Positions 8,018 to 17,041 of a stretch of DNA of 34,825 nucleotides are shown one piece after another. The notes below the pieces were generated by a model that did no database searches, was not told the origin of the DNA, and was given only the letters and a program-made list of their open reading frames with translations. The position numbers were made by a program, and so were the translations under genes. Positions within the stretch are counted from its first letter, which is position 1; every line of letters starts with the position of its first letter. The stretch is taken from positions 1 to 34,825 of the forward strand of contig VSPD01000029.1 in NCBI GenBank assembly GCA_009775125.1. The letters run 5' to 3'. Source of the DNA: Muribaculaceae bacterium. Its GTDB lineage: Bacteria > Bacteroidota > Bacteroidia > Bacteroidales > Muribaculaceae.

Positions 8018-9108
8018 GCGTCTATGATTTCGGCTACTTTGGCGTAGATTTGGGAGGGGGCGATGGTGTTGAGGCAGGCCAAGTCGCCGCGGAGGCACGG
8101 GCGGTTGCCAAACACCGAGCAGGGGCGGCACGGGAGCTGTGTCTGCACCATGGTGTCGGGAGATTGCCGCCAGCCGGTGAAGCCGCAGTAGGGATGGGTG
8201 GCTCCCCATACGCTCACGGTGGTGGCCCCGGCCACGGAGGCCAGGTGCATGTTGCCCGAATCCATTGTCACGACTGCGTCGAGATGGCTAAGCAGCGACA
8301 GCTCGACGCCGAATCCGAGGCGTTTGCCGCACAGCGAGGTCACGGCCGGATATTTGCTTTCCCAGGCTTCGGCAATTTCTTTCTCGCGGCCTCCGCCTCC
8401 GAAGATGAAGATGCGCGTGTCGCCGCGATTGGAGAGCATGTCGACGACTTGCTCCATTTTTTCGGGAGGGTATATTTTGCCCTCATGGGCGGCGAAGGGC
8501 GCGATTCCCACCCATTTCTCGCCGGAGGGCCGCTCGGCGGGAGCCACGGCAGAATAGAGCGCGGGGTCGCCCTTGCGTCCCGGGCCGAAAATGCTTTGGA
8601 AACGCAGGTCGACGGCGATGCCTGCACGGGCGAAGGTGTCGAGGTAGCGTTCGGTCGACGACGCGAGGGGCTGCATTTTCTTGCCCGATTGCCTTGTGAG
8701 GGCGCGTTTGGCGGCGCGGCCCTTGTCGATGGATGCCACGCGGATGCCGCGCAGGCGGCAGAACAGGCGCATGAGCTTGGTGCGCAGCACGTCGTGGAGG
8801 TCGACAAACGTGCCGGGGCGGTATTTGTCGGCGAGGTCGGCGATGAGCCGGCGCATGCCCAAGGGGCCGTTGTAGCGTTTGTCGGCAAGGTCGACGCCCA
8901 CTACCGTAAGGTTGGCGGGCTTGTTGACGAATATGCCGGTGAAGGCCTTGCGCGTCACCATTACAAATTGAGTGGCGGGGTGGCACATGCACGCGCTGTA
9001 AAGCACGGGAATGGTCATGGCCACGTCGCCCAATGCCGAAAAGCGCACGGCTATCACCGTGCGCGTTCCGTTGGAATCACCGCTTGCAGCGCGGTTATTT
9101 TTTGCCAT
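7993..9108 (-). CDS. Glycosyltransferase family 9 (heptosyltransferase-like)
   Basis: 371 residues, the usual size for family 9 (ADP-heptose:LPS heptosyltransferase type), enzymes that add sugars to the lipid A core at the cytoplasmic face of the inner membrane. The N-terminal VIAVRFSALGDVAMTIPVL is the typical acceptor-domain start. The C-terminal half has VGIAPFAAHEGKIYPPEKM and DAVVTMDSGNMHLASVAGATTVSVWGATHP, the conserved D-S-G-x-x-H-[LI]-A nucleotide-sugar region. The start overlaps the DUF4254 gene by 14 nt, so the two are cotranslated or coupled; this pairing is frequent in Bacteroidetes. The last seven residues (GTQASGL) and part of the stop codon are encoded by a dispersed palindromic repeat, so the natural C-terminus has probably been altered by it. 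The exact donor sugar cannot be read. Confidence 0.9.
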   Translation of the reverse strand: MAKNNRAASGDSNGTRTVIAVRFSALGDVAMTIPVLYSACMCHPATQFVMVTRKAFTGIFVNKPANLTVVGVDLADKRYNGPLGMRRLIADLADKYRPGTFVDLHDVLRTKLMRLFCRLRGIRVASIDKGRAAKRALTRQSGKKMQPLASSTERYLDTFARAGIAVDLRFQSIFGPGRKGDPALYSAVAPAERPSGEKWVGIAPFAAHEGKIYPPEKMEQVVDMLSNRGDTRIFIFGGGGREKEIAEAWESKYPAVTSLCGKRLGFGVELSLLSHLDAVVTMDSGNMHLASVAGATTVSVWGATHPYCGFTGWRQSPDTMVQTQLPCRPCSVFGNRPCLRGDLACLNTIAPSQIYAKVAEIIDAGTQASGL

Positions 9109-9700
9109 AAAGAACCGGGTTGGTTTCCGGGTCGTTGTACATCTTCATCTGCTTGTAGGTGCGCATGTATTTGCGTCCGGCATTGAGGTCGGCAAGCAGC
9201 TGGTCGATGGAGGTGGTGAGGTCGGCATACTGCGCGCGAAGCACTTCGAGTTTGCGGGCGCAGCGTGCGATATGCTCCTCGGAGGCGTCCTTGCGGGCCA
9301 CTTCCTGCTCCATGTGGTAGATTTTGAGAGCAAGAATCGACAGGCGGTCGAGCGCCCAGGCGGGAGTCTCGGTGTTGATGCCGGCGTCGGGCAGCGGAGT
9401 GATGCCTTTGAGCTGGTCGAGGAACCAGTCGTCGAGTTGCTCGACGCGGTCGGTGCGGCGCTGGTTCGACGCGTCGATGCGACGCTTTATGGCCAGAGCC
9501 TCCACGGGGTCGATTTCAGGATTGCGAATTATATCTTCAAGATGCCATTGCACGGCATCGATCATATTCTTTTCGAAAAGCGTGTGTTCGATAGTGCCTT
9601 CGTTGAACGGATTTTCAACAACGGCGTCGACATCGTCGGCCACATGATAGGCTTTCGTTGCCATCTCAAACACTTGGTAGAATTCTTGTGCGGTCAACAT
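9095..9700 (-). CDS. DUF4254 family protein
   Basis: 201 residues, predicted soluble and mainly alpha-helical, with many charged residues (AIKRRIDASNQRRTDRVEQLDDWFLDQL). It matches my memory of the DUF4254 family, which in Bacteroidetes often sits directly before a GT9 gene; no biochemical role is established to my knowledge. No signal peptide or membrane segment is present. Its 3' end overlaps the GT9 start by 14 nt, implying joint expression and perhaps a role in LPS or lipooligosaccharide core assembly, which is inferred only from context. Confidence 0.8.
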   Translation of the reverse strand: MLTAQEFYQVFEMATKAYHVADDVDAVVENPFNEGTIEHTLFEKNMIDAVQWHLEDIIRNPEIDPVEALAIKRRIDASNQRRTDRVEQLDDWFLDQLKGITPLPDAGINTETPAWALDRLSILALKIYHMEQEVARKDASEEHIARCARKLEVLRAQYADLTTSIDQLLADLNAGRKYMRTYKQMKMYNDPETNPVLYGKK

Positions 9701-9752
9701 CTGTATTAATTTATAGGTATAATTTAAAAATGAGAAAACAGTTGATTAAACG

Positions 9753-9782
9753 CAAAGATAACACAATAATTTCGAAAAACAA
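9753..9782 (-). promoter_or_regulatory. Bacteroidetes-type promoter for DUF4254-GT9
   Basis: Minus-strand TTG (9782-9780), 19 nt, then TATCTTTG (9760-9753). It lies between the glpT-like gene and the DUF4254 start (9700), so the GT9 pair probably has its own transcript rather than reading on from the SusCD locus. Confidence 0.6.
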
Positions 9783-9802
9783 CAAAAACATGAGAAAATC
9801 TA

Positions 9803-11119
9803 CTAATATCGCTTCGCTTTCCATACGCACAGGGTAAGGAGCACTGAAATCAGGGCCGCGCCTATCCAGAAATAGCTTACATATGTGAAATTGTAGACGT
9901 CGGCGCCATTGACTACCGTCTTGGTGTTTTCTATCAGCACGCCATTCATCACGTCTTGCAGGGCGGCTCCGATATATGAGGCGATGCCCACCACGCCGAG
10001 AGCCGCGCCCGACGCTTTTTTGGGCGCAAGGTCGATGGCCATAAGTCCGCCAAGGAAGCAGATGAGCACGCCGATGCCGAGGCCGAACATGACCATGGCC
10101 GCTGCGTCGACCCAAAATTCATGGCCGGGATAGAGCAGGAACAGCGACAGGGCAGTGACATTGAGCAAGCCGAAAATAAGGGCCGGGATGTTGCGGTTGC
10201 CCTTGAATATTTTGTCGGACATAACGCCCGACAGCACCGTGCCGGCTATTCCGCAAACGCTGCTTATGGAGATGATGAACCCGGCGTCGACAGTGTCGTA
10301 GCCTTTTTGAGCTTGAAGGAAGAAGACGCCCCAGCTGTTTACGGCATAGCGGCTTATGTACATGAATGCGCTTGCAAAGGCGAGAATCCATATCGCCGGC
10401 ATGCGGAGCACGATTTTTTGCGCGTCGGAAACAGATTCCGTTTTCTGCGTTTGCTCTTGACGGCCCGACTCTACGCCCCGGTAGCCTTGGCTTTCGGGGG
10501 TGTCGCTTACGAAGCCGTAGATTATAATCACGCCGAGGAGGCCGATTGCAGCCGCGCCGAAGAAGCCGTAGCGCCATCCGGCAAAGCTCACAAGCGATGC
10601 CACGGCAATGAACGTGAACGCTTCGCCAAGGTTGTGGCTTGCCGACCAGAAGCCGTAGACCGAGCCACGGTCCTTGTCGGAGAACCAGCGGCTGAGAGCC
10701 ACCACGCAGGGCGCGGCGCCCATCGACTGCGCCCATCCGTTCACGGCCCACAGGGCAATGAAAAGCACAAACGAGTTGGTGAAGCCCAGGCACAGGTTCA
10801 CTACGGCCGACAGCAGCAGCCCGGCCGACATGAAACGCCTTATGTTGCTTCGGTCGGAGAGGAAACCGTTGCAAAACTTGCCGACGGCGTAGGTGAAAAA
10901 CAGCACCGAGCCGATAATGCCCAGTTCTGTTTCAGAAAAGATGCCCTCGTCGACAATCGGTTTTTTCACCACGTTGAGGCTAAGGCGGCACACATAATAT
11001 AATGCGTAGCCTACGGTAGCGGCCAGGAAGGTGGTCCATTGCAGGCGTTTGAATCTGCCGTCGTGGGCTTTAAGCTGCTCCCGGGGCTCGCTTACCTTAA
11101 AGAAATCTATTATATTCAT
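9803..11119 (-). CDS. glpT: GlpT/UhpT-type organophosphate:phosphate antiporter
   Basis: 438-residue MFS permease of the organophosphate:Pi antiporter group, which exchanges internal phosphate for glycerol-3-phosphate or hexose phosphates at the inner membrane. The family hallmarks are present: an early Arg in YYVCRLSLNVVKK, the segment RWFSDKDRGSVYGFWSASHNLG, and a second Arg in the C-half (MYISRYAVNSWGVFF) where GlpT has its second phosphate-binding Arg. About 12 hydrophobic segments are visible. It starts 6 nt after the glycerophosphodiester phosphodiesterase gene, so the two are surely one transcript. This favours glycerol-3-phosphate as substrate over hexose-6-phosphate. Its stop is TAG. 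Confidence 0.88.
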   Translation of the reverse strand: MNIIDFFKVSEPREQLKAHDGRFKRLQWTTFLAATVGYALYYVCRLSLNVVKKPIVDEGIFSETELGIIGSVLFFTYAVGKFCNGFLSDRSNIRRFMSAGLLLSAVVNLCLGFTNSFVLFIALWAVNGWAQSMGAAPCVVALSRWFSDKDRGSVYGFWSASHNLGEAFTFIAVASLVSFAGWRYGFFGAAAIGLLGVIIIYGFVSDTPESQGYRGVESGRQEQTQKTESVSDAQKIVLRMPAIWILAFASAFMYISRYAVNSWGVFFLQAQKGYDTVDAGFIISISSVCGIAGTVLSGVMSDKIFKGNRNIPALIFGLLNVTALSLFLLYPGHEFWVDAAAMVMFGLGIGVLICFLGGLMAIDLAPKKASGAALGVVGIASYIGAALQDVMNGVLIENTKTVVNGADVYNFTYVSYFWIGAALISVLLTLCVWKAKRY

Positions 11120-11125
11120 TTTTTA

Positions 11126-12022
11126 CTATTCGTGTAGGTTGTTGTCGCGCAGATATTGAAGCAGGGCCGCAGGCCGGTCGGTCTGCACCAGGTTTACGCC
11201 TTGGCTGATAATCCATCCCCAGCTCTTGTCGGGTTCGCCGAGTTCGACGGCACGGTCGTCGTGGTGGCCGCCGCACAATTCGGGCCAAAGCGAGTTTACA
11301 AAGAGTTTGGATCCGGATTTCTTGGCCAGTTGAATCAGAGCGCAGGTATTATTGTTGTCGGAGTTGAAGTTCAGCTCATAGAGTTTGGCACCGTAATTTT
11401 GGGCGTACTCCTCGATAATTGTCTGCGCATTTTCATCGTTCAGGTTCACAACCGGCATGAAAAGCATTTTCTCCAGAGCCACGGGTTTCTCGTCTTTTAC
11501 TGTGCGGTAAGGGAGGCCTGCCTTGATGACGCATTGGCCGACAGTGCCGGTTTTCTTGAGCACCTGATACACGTCGTCGAAATAGTCGTAGCCTTTGTCG
11601 ATGTTAACAAGGATTTTTCCTTTGGCCAGAAGCATCGCCTCCTCGAGGGTGGGGACAGTGTGGGCGGTGCGGTGTCCGGCGCCGTTGCGCATGGCAAATT
11701 GCCTTATCTCGGCAAGAGTGAAGTCGGCAGGTTTGCCCTTGCCGGAGGTGGTGCGGTCGATTGTCTTGTCGTGCATCAGAATCAGATGTCCGTCCTTGGT
11801 TTTTTTGAGGTCGATTTCTACCATGTCGACACCCATGTCGATGCAGTTTTGAATGGCTTGCAGCGAGTTTTCGGGGGCATTGCGCCAGTCGCCTCGATGG
11901 GACACGACGAAAACCTTGTTGCATTTCGGGTTGTTGAGTTGCGCCATGAGCGAGTCGGCGCGAGTTTGTGCAATCGACAGTATCGTCGAGCAGCAAAGCA
12001 TGAAAAATAATATATGTCGCAT
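11126..12022 (-). CDS. Secreted glycerophosphodiester phosphodiesterase
   Basis: About 298 residues. It hydrolyses glycerophosphodiesters (deacylated phospholipids such as glycerophosphocholine or glycerophosphoethanolamine) to glycerol-3-phosphate and an alcohol. Catalytic signatures are present: SHRGDWRNAPENS (His-Arg...Glu-Asn) and VEIDLKKTKDGHLILMHD (Glu-x-Asp...His-Asp), with a late TDRP. The frame is open up to 12055, but I choose the ATG at 12022 because it opens a clear signal peptide (MRHILFFMLCCSTILSIAQT); the enzyme should therefore act in the periplasm. It lies between SusD and the GlpT-like permease, matching a capture, cleave and import pathway. Confidence 0.9.
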   Translation of the reverse strand: MRHILFFMLCCSTILSIAQTRADSLMAQLNNPKCNKVFVVSHRGDWRNAPENSLQAIQNCIDMGVDMVEIDLKKTKDGHLILMHDKTIDRTTSGKGKPADFTLAEIRQFAMRNGAGHRTAHTVPTLEEAMLLAKGKILVNIDKGYDYFDDVYQVLKKTGTVGQCVIKAGLPYRTVKDEKPVALEKMLFMPVVNLNDENAQTIIEEYAQNYGAKLYELNFNSDNNNTCALIQLAKKSGSKLFVNSLWPELCGGHHDDRAVELGEPDKSWGWIISQGVNLVQTDRPAALLQYLRDNNLHE

Positions 12023-12052
12023 GAAAAATAAGGTATAAGAAGGGCAGGAGCA

Positions 12053-12078
12053 CACAAGCCGGAGGCTTTGTGTTCCCT
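12053..12078 (+). repeat. Palindromic element, imperfect copy
   Basis: Arms CACAAGCC and GGCTTTGTG around GGA, then TTCCCT. It has one extra T in the right arm and one extra C in the tail compared with other copies. It lies between susD and the phosphodiesterase gene. Confidence 0.75.
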
Positions 12079-12089
12079 GTGATTATGAC

Positions 12090-12122
12090 GAGTGGGGAAT
12101 TGCTATGCGAAATTCCCCACTC
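12090..12122. terminator. Perfect 12-bp hairpin between susD and gdpD
   Basis: GAGTGGGGAATT (12090-12101) pairs exactly with AATTCCCCACTC (12111-12122) across a 9-nt loop. No U-run follows on the minus strand. It may attenuate rather than end transcription, or protect the susCD message from 3' decay; the role is inferred. Confidence 0.55.
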
Positions 12123-12141
12123 AGGTTATAAAAATGAAAGG

Positions 12142-13539
12142 CTATTTGTCGGAGTATCCGGGATTTTGTGTAAGGTTGGGGCAGAGTTCCATCTCATATT
12201 TGGGAATGGGATAGAGATAGTCGTTCTTCGTGATGTTAAGCCCGACTTTTGCCATTGCGGCCTCGGCCGTGTTTGTGCGGATAAGGTCGAACCAACGGTG
12301 GCACTCCAAGGGGAATTCGAGACGGCGTTCTTCCATGAGCTGCTCGCGGAATTTGTCCTTGCTGTTCAGGTCAGCCGCTTTGTAGGCGGTGGCTCCGCTG
12401 CGGGTGCGCACTTGGTTGAGATATTTCAGAGCCTCGCTGCTTTCTGATGCGTCGAAGCTGATTTCGTTGAGGGCTTCTGCATACATGAGCAGCACGTCGG
12501 CGTAGCGGATAACGGGCTGGTCGTAGCCTACGTTTTTGGTCGTCAGGTCAAAAGTGTCGTAGAATTTGACGAAAGGAGTGTTGTCCTTGTCGATGCTAAT
12601 TGTCTCGAGAAGGCCTTTGCGGGCGTCATTGTCTTCATAAGCGGTGCGGAGGGCTCTGTCGAGGAGCGATGCGTTTTTGTAATACTGGCTGAAATTGTGG
12701 CCCTCGCCGACGACCACCTTTGAATAATGCACTACAAACACCATCTCTTTGTTGAGCTTGTTTTCCATCTTGAACACTTCGGCAACATCGGGCAGAAGTT
12801 CATACACGCCATCGAATTCCGACGACATCAGACGTTGGAGCGTTGTCTTGCAGTCGGCCCATTTTTGCTGTGTGAGATAAACCTTGCCAAGGAGCGCGAG
12901 GGCAGCGCCGGATGTGGCGCGTCCCATTTCTGTCTTGTCATAGGATTTGGGCAGGTTGGTGGCGGCAAAATTAAGGTCGTCGACGATTGCATCGTAGATT
13001 TTTGAAGCCTCGTCGCGGCGGGCGTTCACGCTCTGCTCGGATGTTATCTGGGTGAGGACAAGAGGCGCGTCGCCCCAGAAGCGGACGATGTTGAAATACA
13101 TCAACGCGCGCAGGAAGCGGGCTTCGGCTTCATATTGGATTTTGTTGCTCTCGACGGAGCAGGCTCCGATGTTTTGAATCACGGCGTTGCAACGCATGAT
13201 TGTATTATAGGAGTATTGCCATACGGCGGTGATTGCGGCATTGTCGGCGCCGGCGGTGAATTTGTCGATGTTATAGTCGCGGCCGGCATTTCCGCCCGGG
13301 TTTTGGTCCTCGATGTTGTCGGAGCGGGTTTCTGCCATGTTTATCATAAATTCGCCGTAGAGCTGCGATTTCTGGAGGTTGGCATAGCATGCGTTCACGG
13401 CATTCTTGACGTCGTTGTCGTTTTTGTAGAAGTTGGCTGACGCAGCCGAGGATTGGGGCAGTTCTTCGAGGAAGTCGTCGCATCCGGCGGCAAACATTCC
13501 GAGGGCACAAAGTGCCACTGTCAATATATGATTTTTCAT
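12142..13539 (-). CDS. SusD/RagB-family surface lipoprotein
   Basis: 465 residues. It is the ligand-binding lid that pairs with a SusC outer-membrane transporter. The signal peptide ends in a lipobox (GMFAAGC, Cys at residue 19), followed by the usual acidic DDFLEELPQ start. The helical TPR-like core contains YEAEARFLRALMYFNIVRFWGDAPLV, a SusD hallmark, and the C-terminal LNQVRTRSG...FREQLMEERRLEFPLECHRWFDLIR segment is also standard. It begins 21 nt after the SusC gene. The ligand cannot be deduced from the protein; downstream GDPD and GlpT suggest a phosphodiester-containing substrate. Confidence 0.95.
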   Translation of the reverse strand: MKNHILTVALCALGMFAAGCDDFLEELPQSSAASANFYKNDNDVKNAVNACYANLQKSQLYGEFMINMAETRSDNIEDQNPGGNAGRDYNIDKFTAGADNAAITAVWQYSYNTIMRCNAVIQNIGACSVESNKIQYEAEARFLRALMYFNIVRFWGDAPLVLTQITSEQSVNARRDEASKIYDAIVDDLNFAATNLPKSYDKTEMGRATSGAALALLGKVYLTQQKWADCKTTLQRLMSSEFDGVYELLPDVAEVFKMENKLNKEMVFVVHYSKVVVGEGHNFSQYYKNASLLDRALRTAYEDNDARKGLLETISIDKDNTPFVKFYDTFDLTTKNVGYDQPVIRYADVLLMYAEALNEISFDASESSEALKYLNQVRTRSGATAYKAADLNSKDKFREQLMEERRLEFPLECHRWFDLIRTNTAEAAMAKVGLNITKNDYLYPIPKYEMELCPNLTQNPGYSDK

Positions 13540-13560
13540 AAAATTATTTCTGTTTGTTGG

Positions 13561-16146
13561 TTAGAAGCTGACATTAAGGCCGAATACATATGAGCGGGCT
13601 ACCGGGTAAGTGCCGTAATCGATACCGGGAGTGAGGGGGTTGGAGTTTTGCGATACCTCGGGGTTGTAGCCGCTGTAATTGGAGAAGGTGAAGGGATTGT
13701 AGGCAGTGAAGTAGGCGCGTACTTTTTCAAGTCCGGCATGATTGGTCCACTTTTTGGGCAGGGTCACGCCGAAGGTGATGTCGCGGATGCGGAAATATGA
13801 GCCGTCTTCGATGTGCCATGTCGAGATTGTGCCGTTTTTGCCGGTGGCACTACGGTTGGCCTGCACGATTTGGCCGTTGCCGGGATTGTCGACGCTTACA
13901 AAGCGGTTGAGTGCGTCGGCCATGTTGTTGATAGAGCCTTCCATGCTGTTGATATAGCGGCGGTTGATATTGGCAATCTTGTTGCCGTAGGTGCCTTGTG
14001 TCGAAACTGCGAGGTCGAACCATTTCCATCCCATTTGTGTCGACCATCCGTAGGTGAATTTGGGCGCGTAGTTGCCTACGATAGCCTTGTCGTCGTCGTT
14101 GATCACGCCGTCGCCGTTCATGTCTTTATACTTGAAGTCGCCTACTTTCGCTCCGGCCACATATGCGATGCGTTTGTCGTTGAGGTCGGCGGCAATGTCG
14201 AGTTCTTCCTGGTTCATGAATATGCCGTCGGTAACGAGGGTGTAATAGTTGCCTATTGATTCGCCGACGCGGGTCACATAGTAGATTACGCTGTTGCACA
14301 CTGTCACGATTTCGTCTACCGTGCCGAGGTCTTTCACTTCGTTTTTATTCATGGCGAAGTTGAAGTTGTTGCTCCATCGGAAGTCGCCGAACCGGTTTTG
14401 TGTCGAGAGGGTGATTTCAAGACCTTTGTTGTTGACCTTGCCTCGGTTTTGAAGCGATGTTCCGAAACCGGAGATATAGGGCACGGGCACTTCAAGAAGC
14501 ATATTGGACGTGTTACTGTTGTAGAGGTCGACTTCGAGGCGGAACATGTTGTTGAGGACGCCGAATTCAAGACCGAGGTTGGTCATGGCTGTCTTTTCCC
14601 AGCCAAGGTTGTCATTGCCGATAGAGGAGGGGTAGATGCCCGGCACGAGATTGCCGTCGCCGGTGCCGAGAACATAATTGTCGGTGCCAAGCAGGGCGTA
14701 TGTGTCGTAGTTGCCGATGCTGAAATTACCCGACTGGCCGTAGCTGGCGCGGATTTTCAGGGCGCTGAGCCATGTCTGTTCCTTGAGGAAGTCTTCTTCG
14801 GAAAGGTACCAGCCCACAGATGCCGAAGGGAAGTAGCCCCATTTGTTGTTGGAGCCGAAGCGCGACGAGCCGTCGGCGCGCAGAGAGGCGGATACGAGGT
14901 ATTTGTGGTCGAAGTTGTATTGCGCGCGGGCGATAAACGAGGCGAGAGTCCATGCCTCGCGGGAAGAATCCCATTTTGTGGCTGCCGTTGATGCGTTGAG
15001 GGTGTGGACCAGGTCGTTGGGATAGCCGTTGCCGGTGATGCGGCTTGCTTCGAGCGATTCGCGCTGCATCGACTGGCCGAGCACTACGGTGAGTTCGTGC
15101 ATGTCGTTGAAGCGTTTCGAATAATTGAGGGTGTTTTCCCAGGTCCAGCCGAAATTGTCTTTTGTGCGCACGGTGCCTTCGGGATTCGACGGGGGCACTT
15201 TGTTGGTGGATGTGGGCAGGGTCGACGGGCGATAGATTTCGCGGCGGAAGCTGTTCCATGTGGCTCCGAACTCGGTCTTGAAATGGAGGTTGTCGATAAT
15301 CTCCCAGTCAAAATATGCCTGGCCCATCATTTTGTTGCGTTTCATGCGGTCCTTGCGCTCGAGGGCGAGGGCAACGGGGTTGAGCACGGCCTGCTGCTTG
15401 TGGCTCCAGTTGTAGTTGTCGAAATTGTAGCTTCCGTCTTCGTTGTATACGGGGAAGATGGGGGCTGCCGCCAGGGCGCCGGCCACTACGGTTTCTTTGG
15501 TGAAACGGTCTTCGGTGGGAACGAGGTCGTAGAGGATATGCGACATGCTCACGTTGGCGCCGAATTTCACATTATTATATTTGACATTTACTTTGGCGCG
15601 GCCGCCGAAAGTTTCCTGTCCGGAACCGATTACGATACCGTCTTCTTTGGCGTAGTTGCCGGAGATGAAATAGTCGACGCCGTTTTGTCCGCCGCTTACG
15701 GAAAGTGAATGTTTGGTCGTGATGCCGCTGCGGAACACCTCATCCTGCCAGTCGGTGTCTGTCAGACCCGGTTCGCCGTTGATATAAGGCACGATTTCCT
15801 CCGGTATGAGGTAGGTAACGTTTGTAGTGCCGGGTTTTTCTCCGAGAGTGGCAAGGCGGGTGGCGTTGTCGTCGTTGATGCTGCCGGTGAGATTCTTGCT
15901 TTCGAGCAGGTCGAGGTATGCCTCGTTGTGGGCGTCGTAGACAAGACGGGCGAAGTCGTAGGCGCCGAGCATGTCGATTTTCTTTGAGCGCTCCTGCCAG
16001 CCGACATAGCCGCTGTAATTTACGCGGGGCTTGCCCTGCTGGCCGGTCTTAGTGGTGATGATAATTACACCGTTGGCGCCGCGCGAGCCGTAGATGGCCG
16101 CAGCCGAGGCGTCTTTGAGCACCTCGATGCTCTCGATGTCGTTCAT
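13561..16146 (-). CDS. SusC/RagA TonB-dependent transporter, C-terminal part (frameshifted)
   Basis: 861 residues from the first Met after the frameshift. It holds the end of the plug (NDIESIEVLKDASAAAIYGSRGANGVIIITTKTG, a near-invariant SusC segment) and the whole 22-strand barrel, ending in YVFGLNVSF as these proteins do. The homologous reading continues upstream of this Met to about 16203, where it meets the N-terminal fragment in another frame. Together the two give about 1160 codons, the full length for a SusC with an STN domain. It should import the ligand bound by SusD using TonB energy. As written, this part has no signal peptide and would not be exported, so the gene is either inactive here or the sequence has an error. 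Confidence 0.9.
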   Translation of the reverse strand: MNDIESIEVLKDASAAAIYGSRGANGVIIITTKTGQQGKPRVNYSGYVGWQERSKKIDMLGAYDFARLVYDAHNEAYLDLLESKNLTGSINDDNATRLATLGEKPGTTNVTYLIPEEIVPYINGEPGLTDTDWQDEVFRSGITTKHSLSVSGGQNGVDYFISGNYAKEDGIVIGSGQETFGGRAKVNVKYNNVKFGANVSMSHILYDLVPTEDRFTKETVVAGALAAAPIFPVYNEDGSYNFDNYNWSHKQQAVLNPVALALERKDRMKRNKMMGQAYFDWEIIDNLHFKTEFGATWNSFRREIYRPSTLPTSTNKVPPSNPEGTVRTKDNFGWTWENTLNYSKRFNDMHELTVVLGQSMQRESLEASRITGNGYPNDLVHTLNASTAATKWDSSREAWTLASFIARAQYNFDHKYLVSASLRADGSSRFGSNNKWGYFPSASVGWYLSEEDFLKEQTWLSALKIRASYGQSGNFSIGNYDTYALLGTDNYVLGTGDGNLVPGIYPSSIGNDNLGWEKTAMTNLGLEFGVLNNMFRLEVDLYNSNTSNMLLEVPVPYISGFGTSLQNRGKVNNKGLEITLSTQNRFGDFRWSNNFNFAMNKNEVKDLGTVDEIVTVCNSVIYYVTRVGESIGNYYTLVTDGIFMNQEELDIAADLNDKRIAYVAGAKVGDFKYKDMNGDGVINDDDKAIVGNYAPKFTYGWSTQMGWKWFDLAVSTQGTYGNKIANINRRYINSMEGSINNMADALNRFVSVDNPGNGQIVQANRSATGKNGTISTWHIEDGSYFRIRDITFGVTLPKKWTNHAGLEKVRAYFTAYNPFTFSNYSGYNPEVSQNSNPLTPGIDYGTYPVARSYVFGLNVSF

Positions 16147-17041
16147 GTCGATGCCGCCGAGGGGGTTGATAGAGATGCCGGTGGCGTCGCCCGAAGCGTC
16201 GGACTGTGGGGATGCCGTCGATTACATAAAGAGGGTCGCTGCCTGCGGTGACGGTGCCCGTGCCGCGCACTTTCACCGTTGTGCCGCCGCCGGGGATGCC
16301 GGTGCCTTGCGAGATTTGCACGCCGGGCATGCGGCCTGCGAGGGCTTGCTCGACGCTGTTGGCGGGCATGTCGGCGAGGTCGGAGCCTTTGACGGAAGAA
16401 ATCGAGGTGGTGACGTCGCGTTTGCGCTGCACGCCGTAGCCCACCACTACCACTTCTTCAAGGGCGTTGGCCGTGGGGTCGAGAGTCACTTTCAGCGGCG
16501 TGTTGTCCTTTATCGTGACATTGGCGGTCTGATATCCTACATAGGAAACGGCTAAAACGTCGCCTTTTTTAACGTTGGCGAGGTTGAAATCGCCGTCGAG
16601 ACCGGTTACGACACCGGAGGACGCGCCTTTGGCAATGACAGACGCGCCGATAACCGGCTCGCCGTTTTCATCGAGGACCACGCCCTTTGCGGTAAAAGCC
16701 GCGGCGGCTTGCGTCTTTGCCGGTTTGCCGGTCTTGGGCGAGAGTATGATTACATCGTCGGAATGAATCTCGTAATTCAGATTGTTTTCGGCACATAACT
16801 TATCGAGCACCGCAGTAAGAGGCGCGTCGGCCATGTTGATTGTTGCGACTTTCGACGCAATCAGGTCGTTGCCGTAAGAAAAAGTTCGGCCGGTTTGTTT
16901 TTCAATGGCATTAAGGACAGCGGCCAGTGGCGCTTTGTCGAATTTTACGGTTACATTATCCGCGGCGAAAGCCATTACGGGACTAATCCCGAAAATGAAT
17001 AATGCAACCAGCAGTTTAAACAGGTATTTCACTTTTTGCAT
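16049..17041 (-). CDS. SusC/RagA transporter, N-terminal part with STN signalling domain (frameshifted)
   Basis: 330 residues, of which about 279 are true SusC. Signal peptide MQKVKYLFKLLVALFIFGISPVMA is followed by an STN (secretin/TonB short) domain at about 28-102, a CarboxypepD_reg-like domain at about 118-190, a TonB box region (LEEVVVVGYG), and the plug up to PLYVIDGIPT. After T the frame slips and the remaining residues (RRFGRRHRHLYQPP...) are nonsense. The correct continuation (SDASGDATGISINPLGGID) is in the next frame. An STN domain marks transporters that also signal to a FecR-type anti-sigma factor, which is encoded just upstream. Confidence 0.9.
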   Translation of the reverse strand: MQKVKYLFKLLVALFIFGISPVMAFAADNVTVKFDKAPLAAVLNAIEKQTGRTFSYGNDLIASKVATINMADAPLTAVLDKLCAENNLNYEIHSDDVIILSPKTGKPAKTQAAAAFTAKGVVLDENGEPVIGASVIAKGASSGVVTGLDGDFNLANVKKGDVLAVSYVGYQTANVTIKDNTPLKVTLDPTANALEEVVVVGYGVQRKRDVTTSISSVKGSDLADMPANSVEQALAGRMPGVQISQGTGIPGGGTTVKVRGTGTVTAGSDPLYVIDGIPTVRRFGRRHRHLYQPPRRHRHERHREHRGAQRRLGCGHLRLARRQRCNYHHH

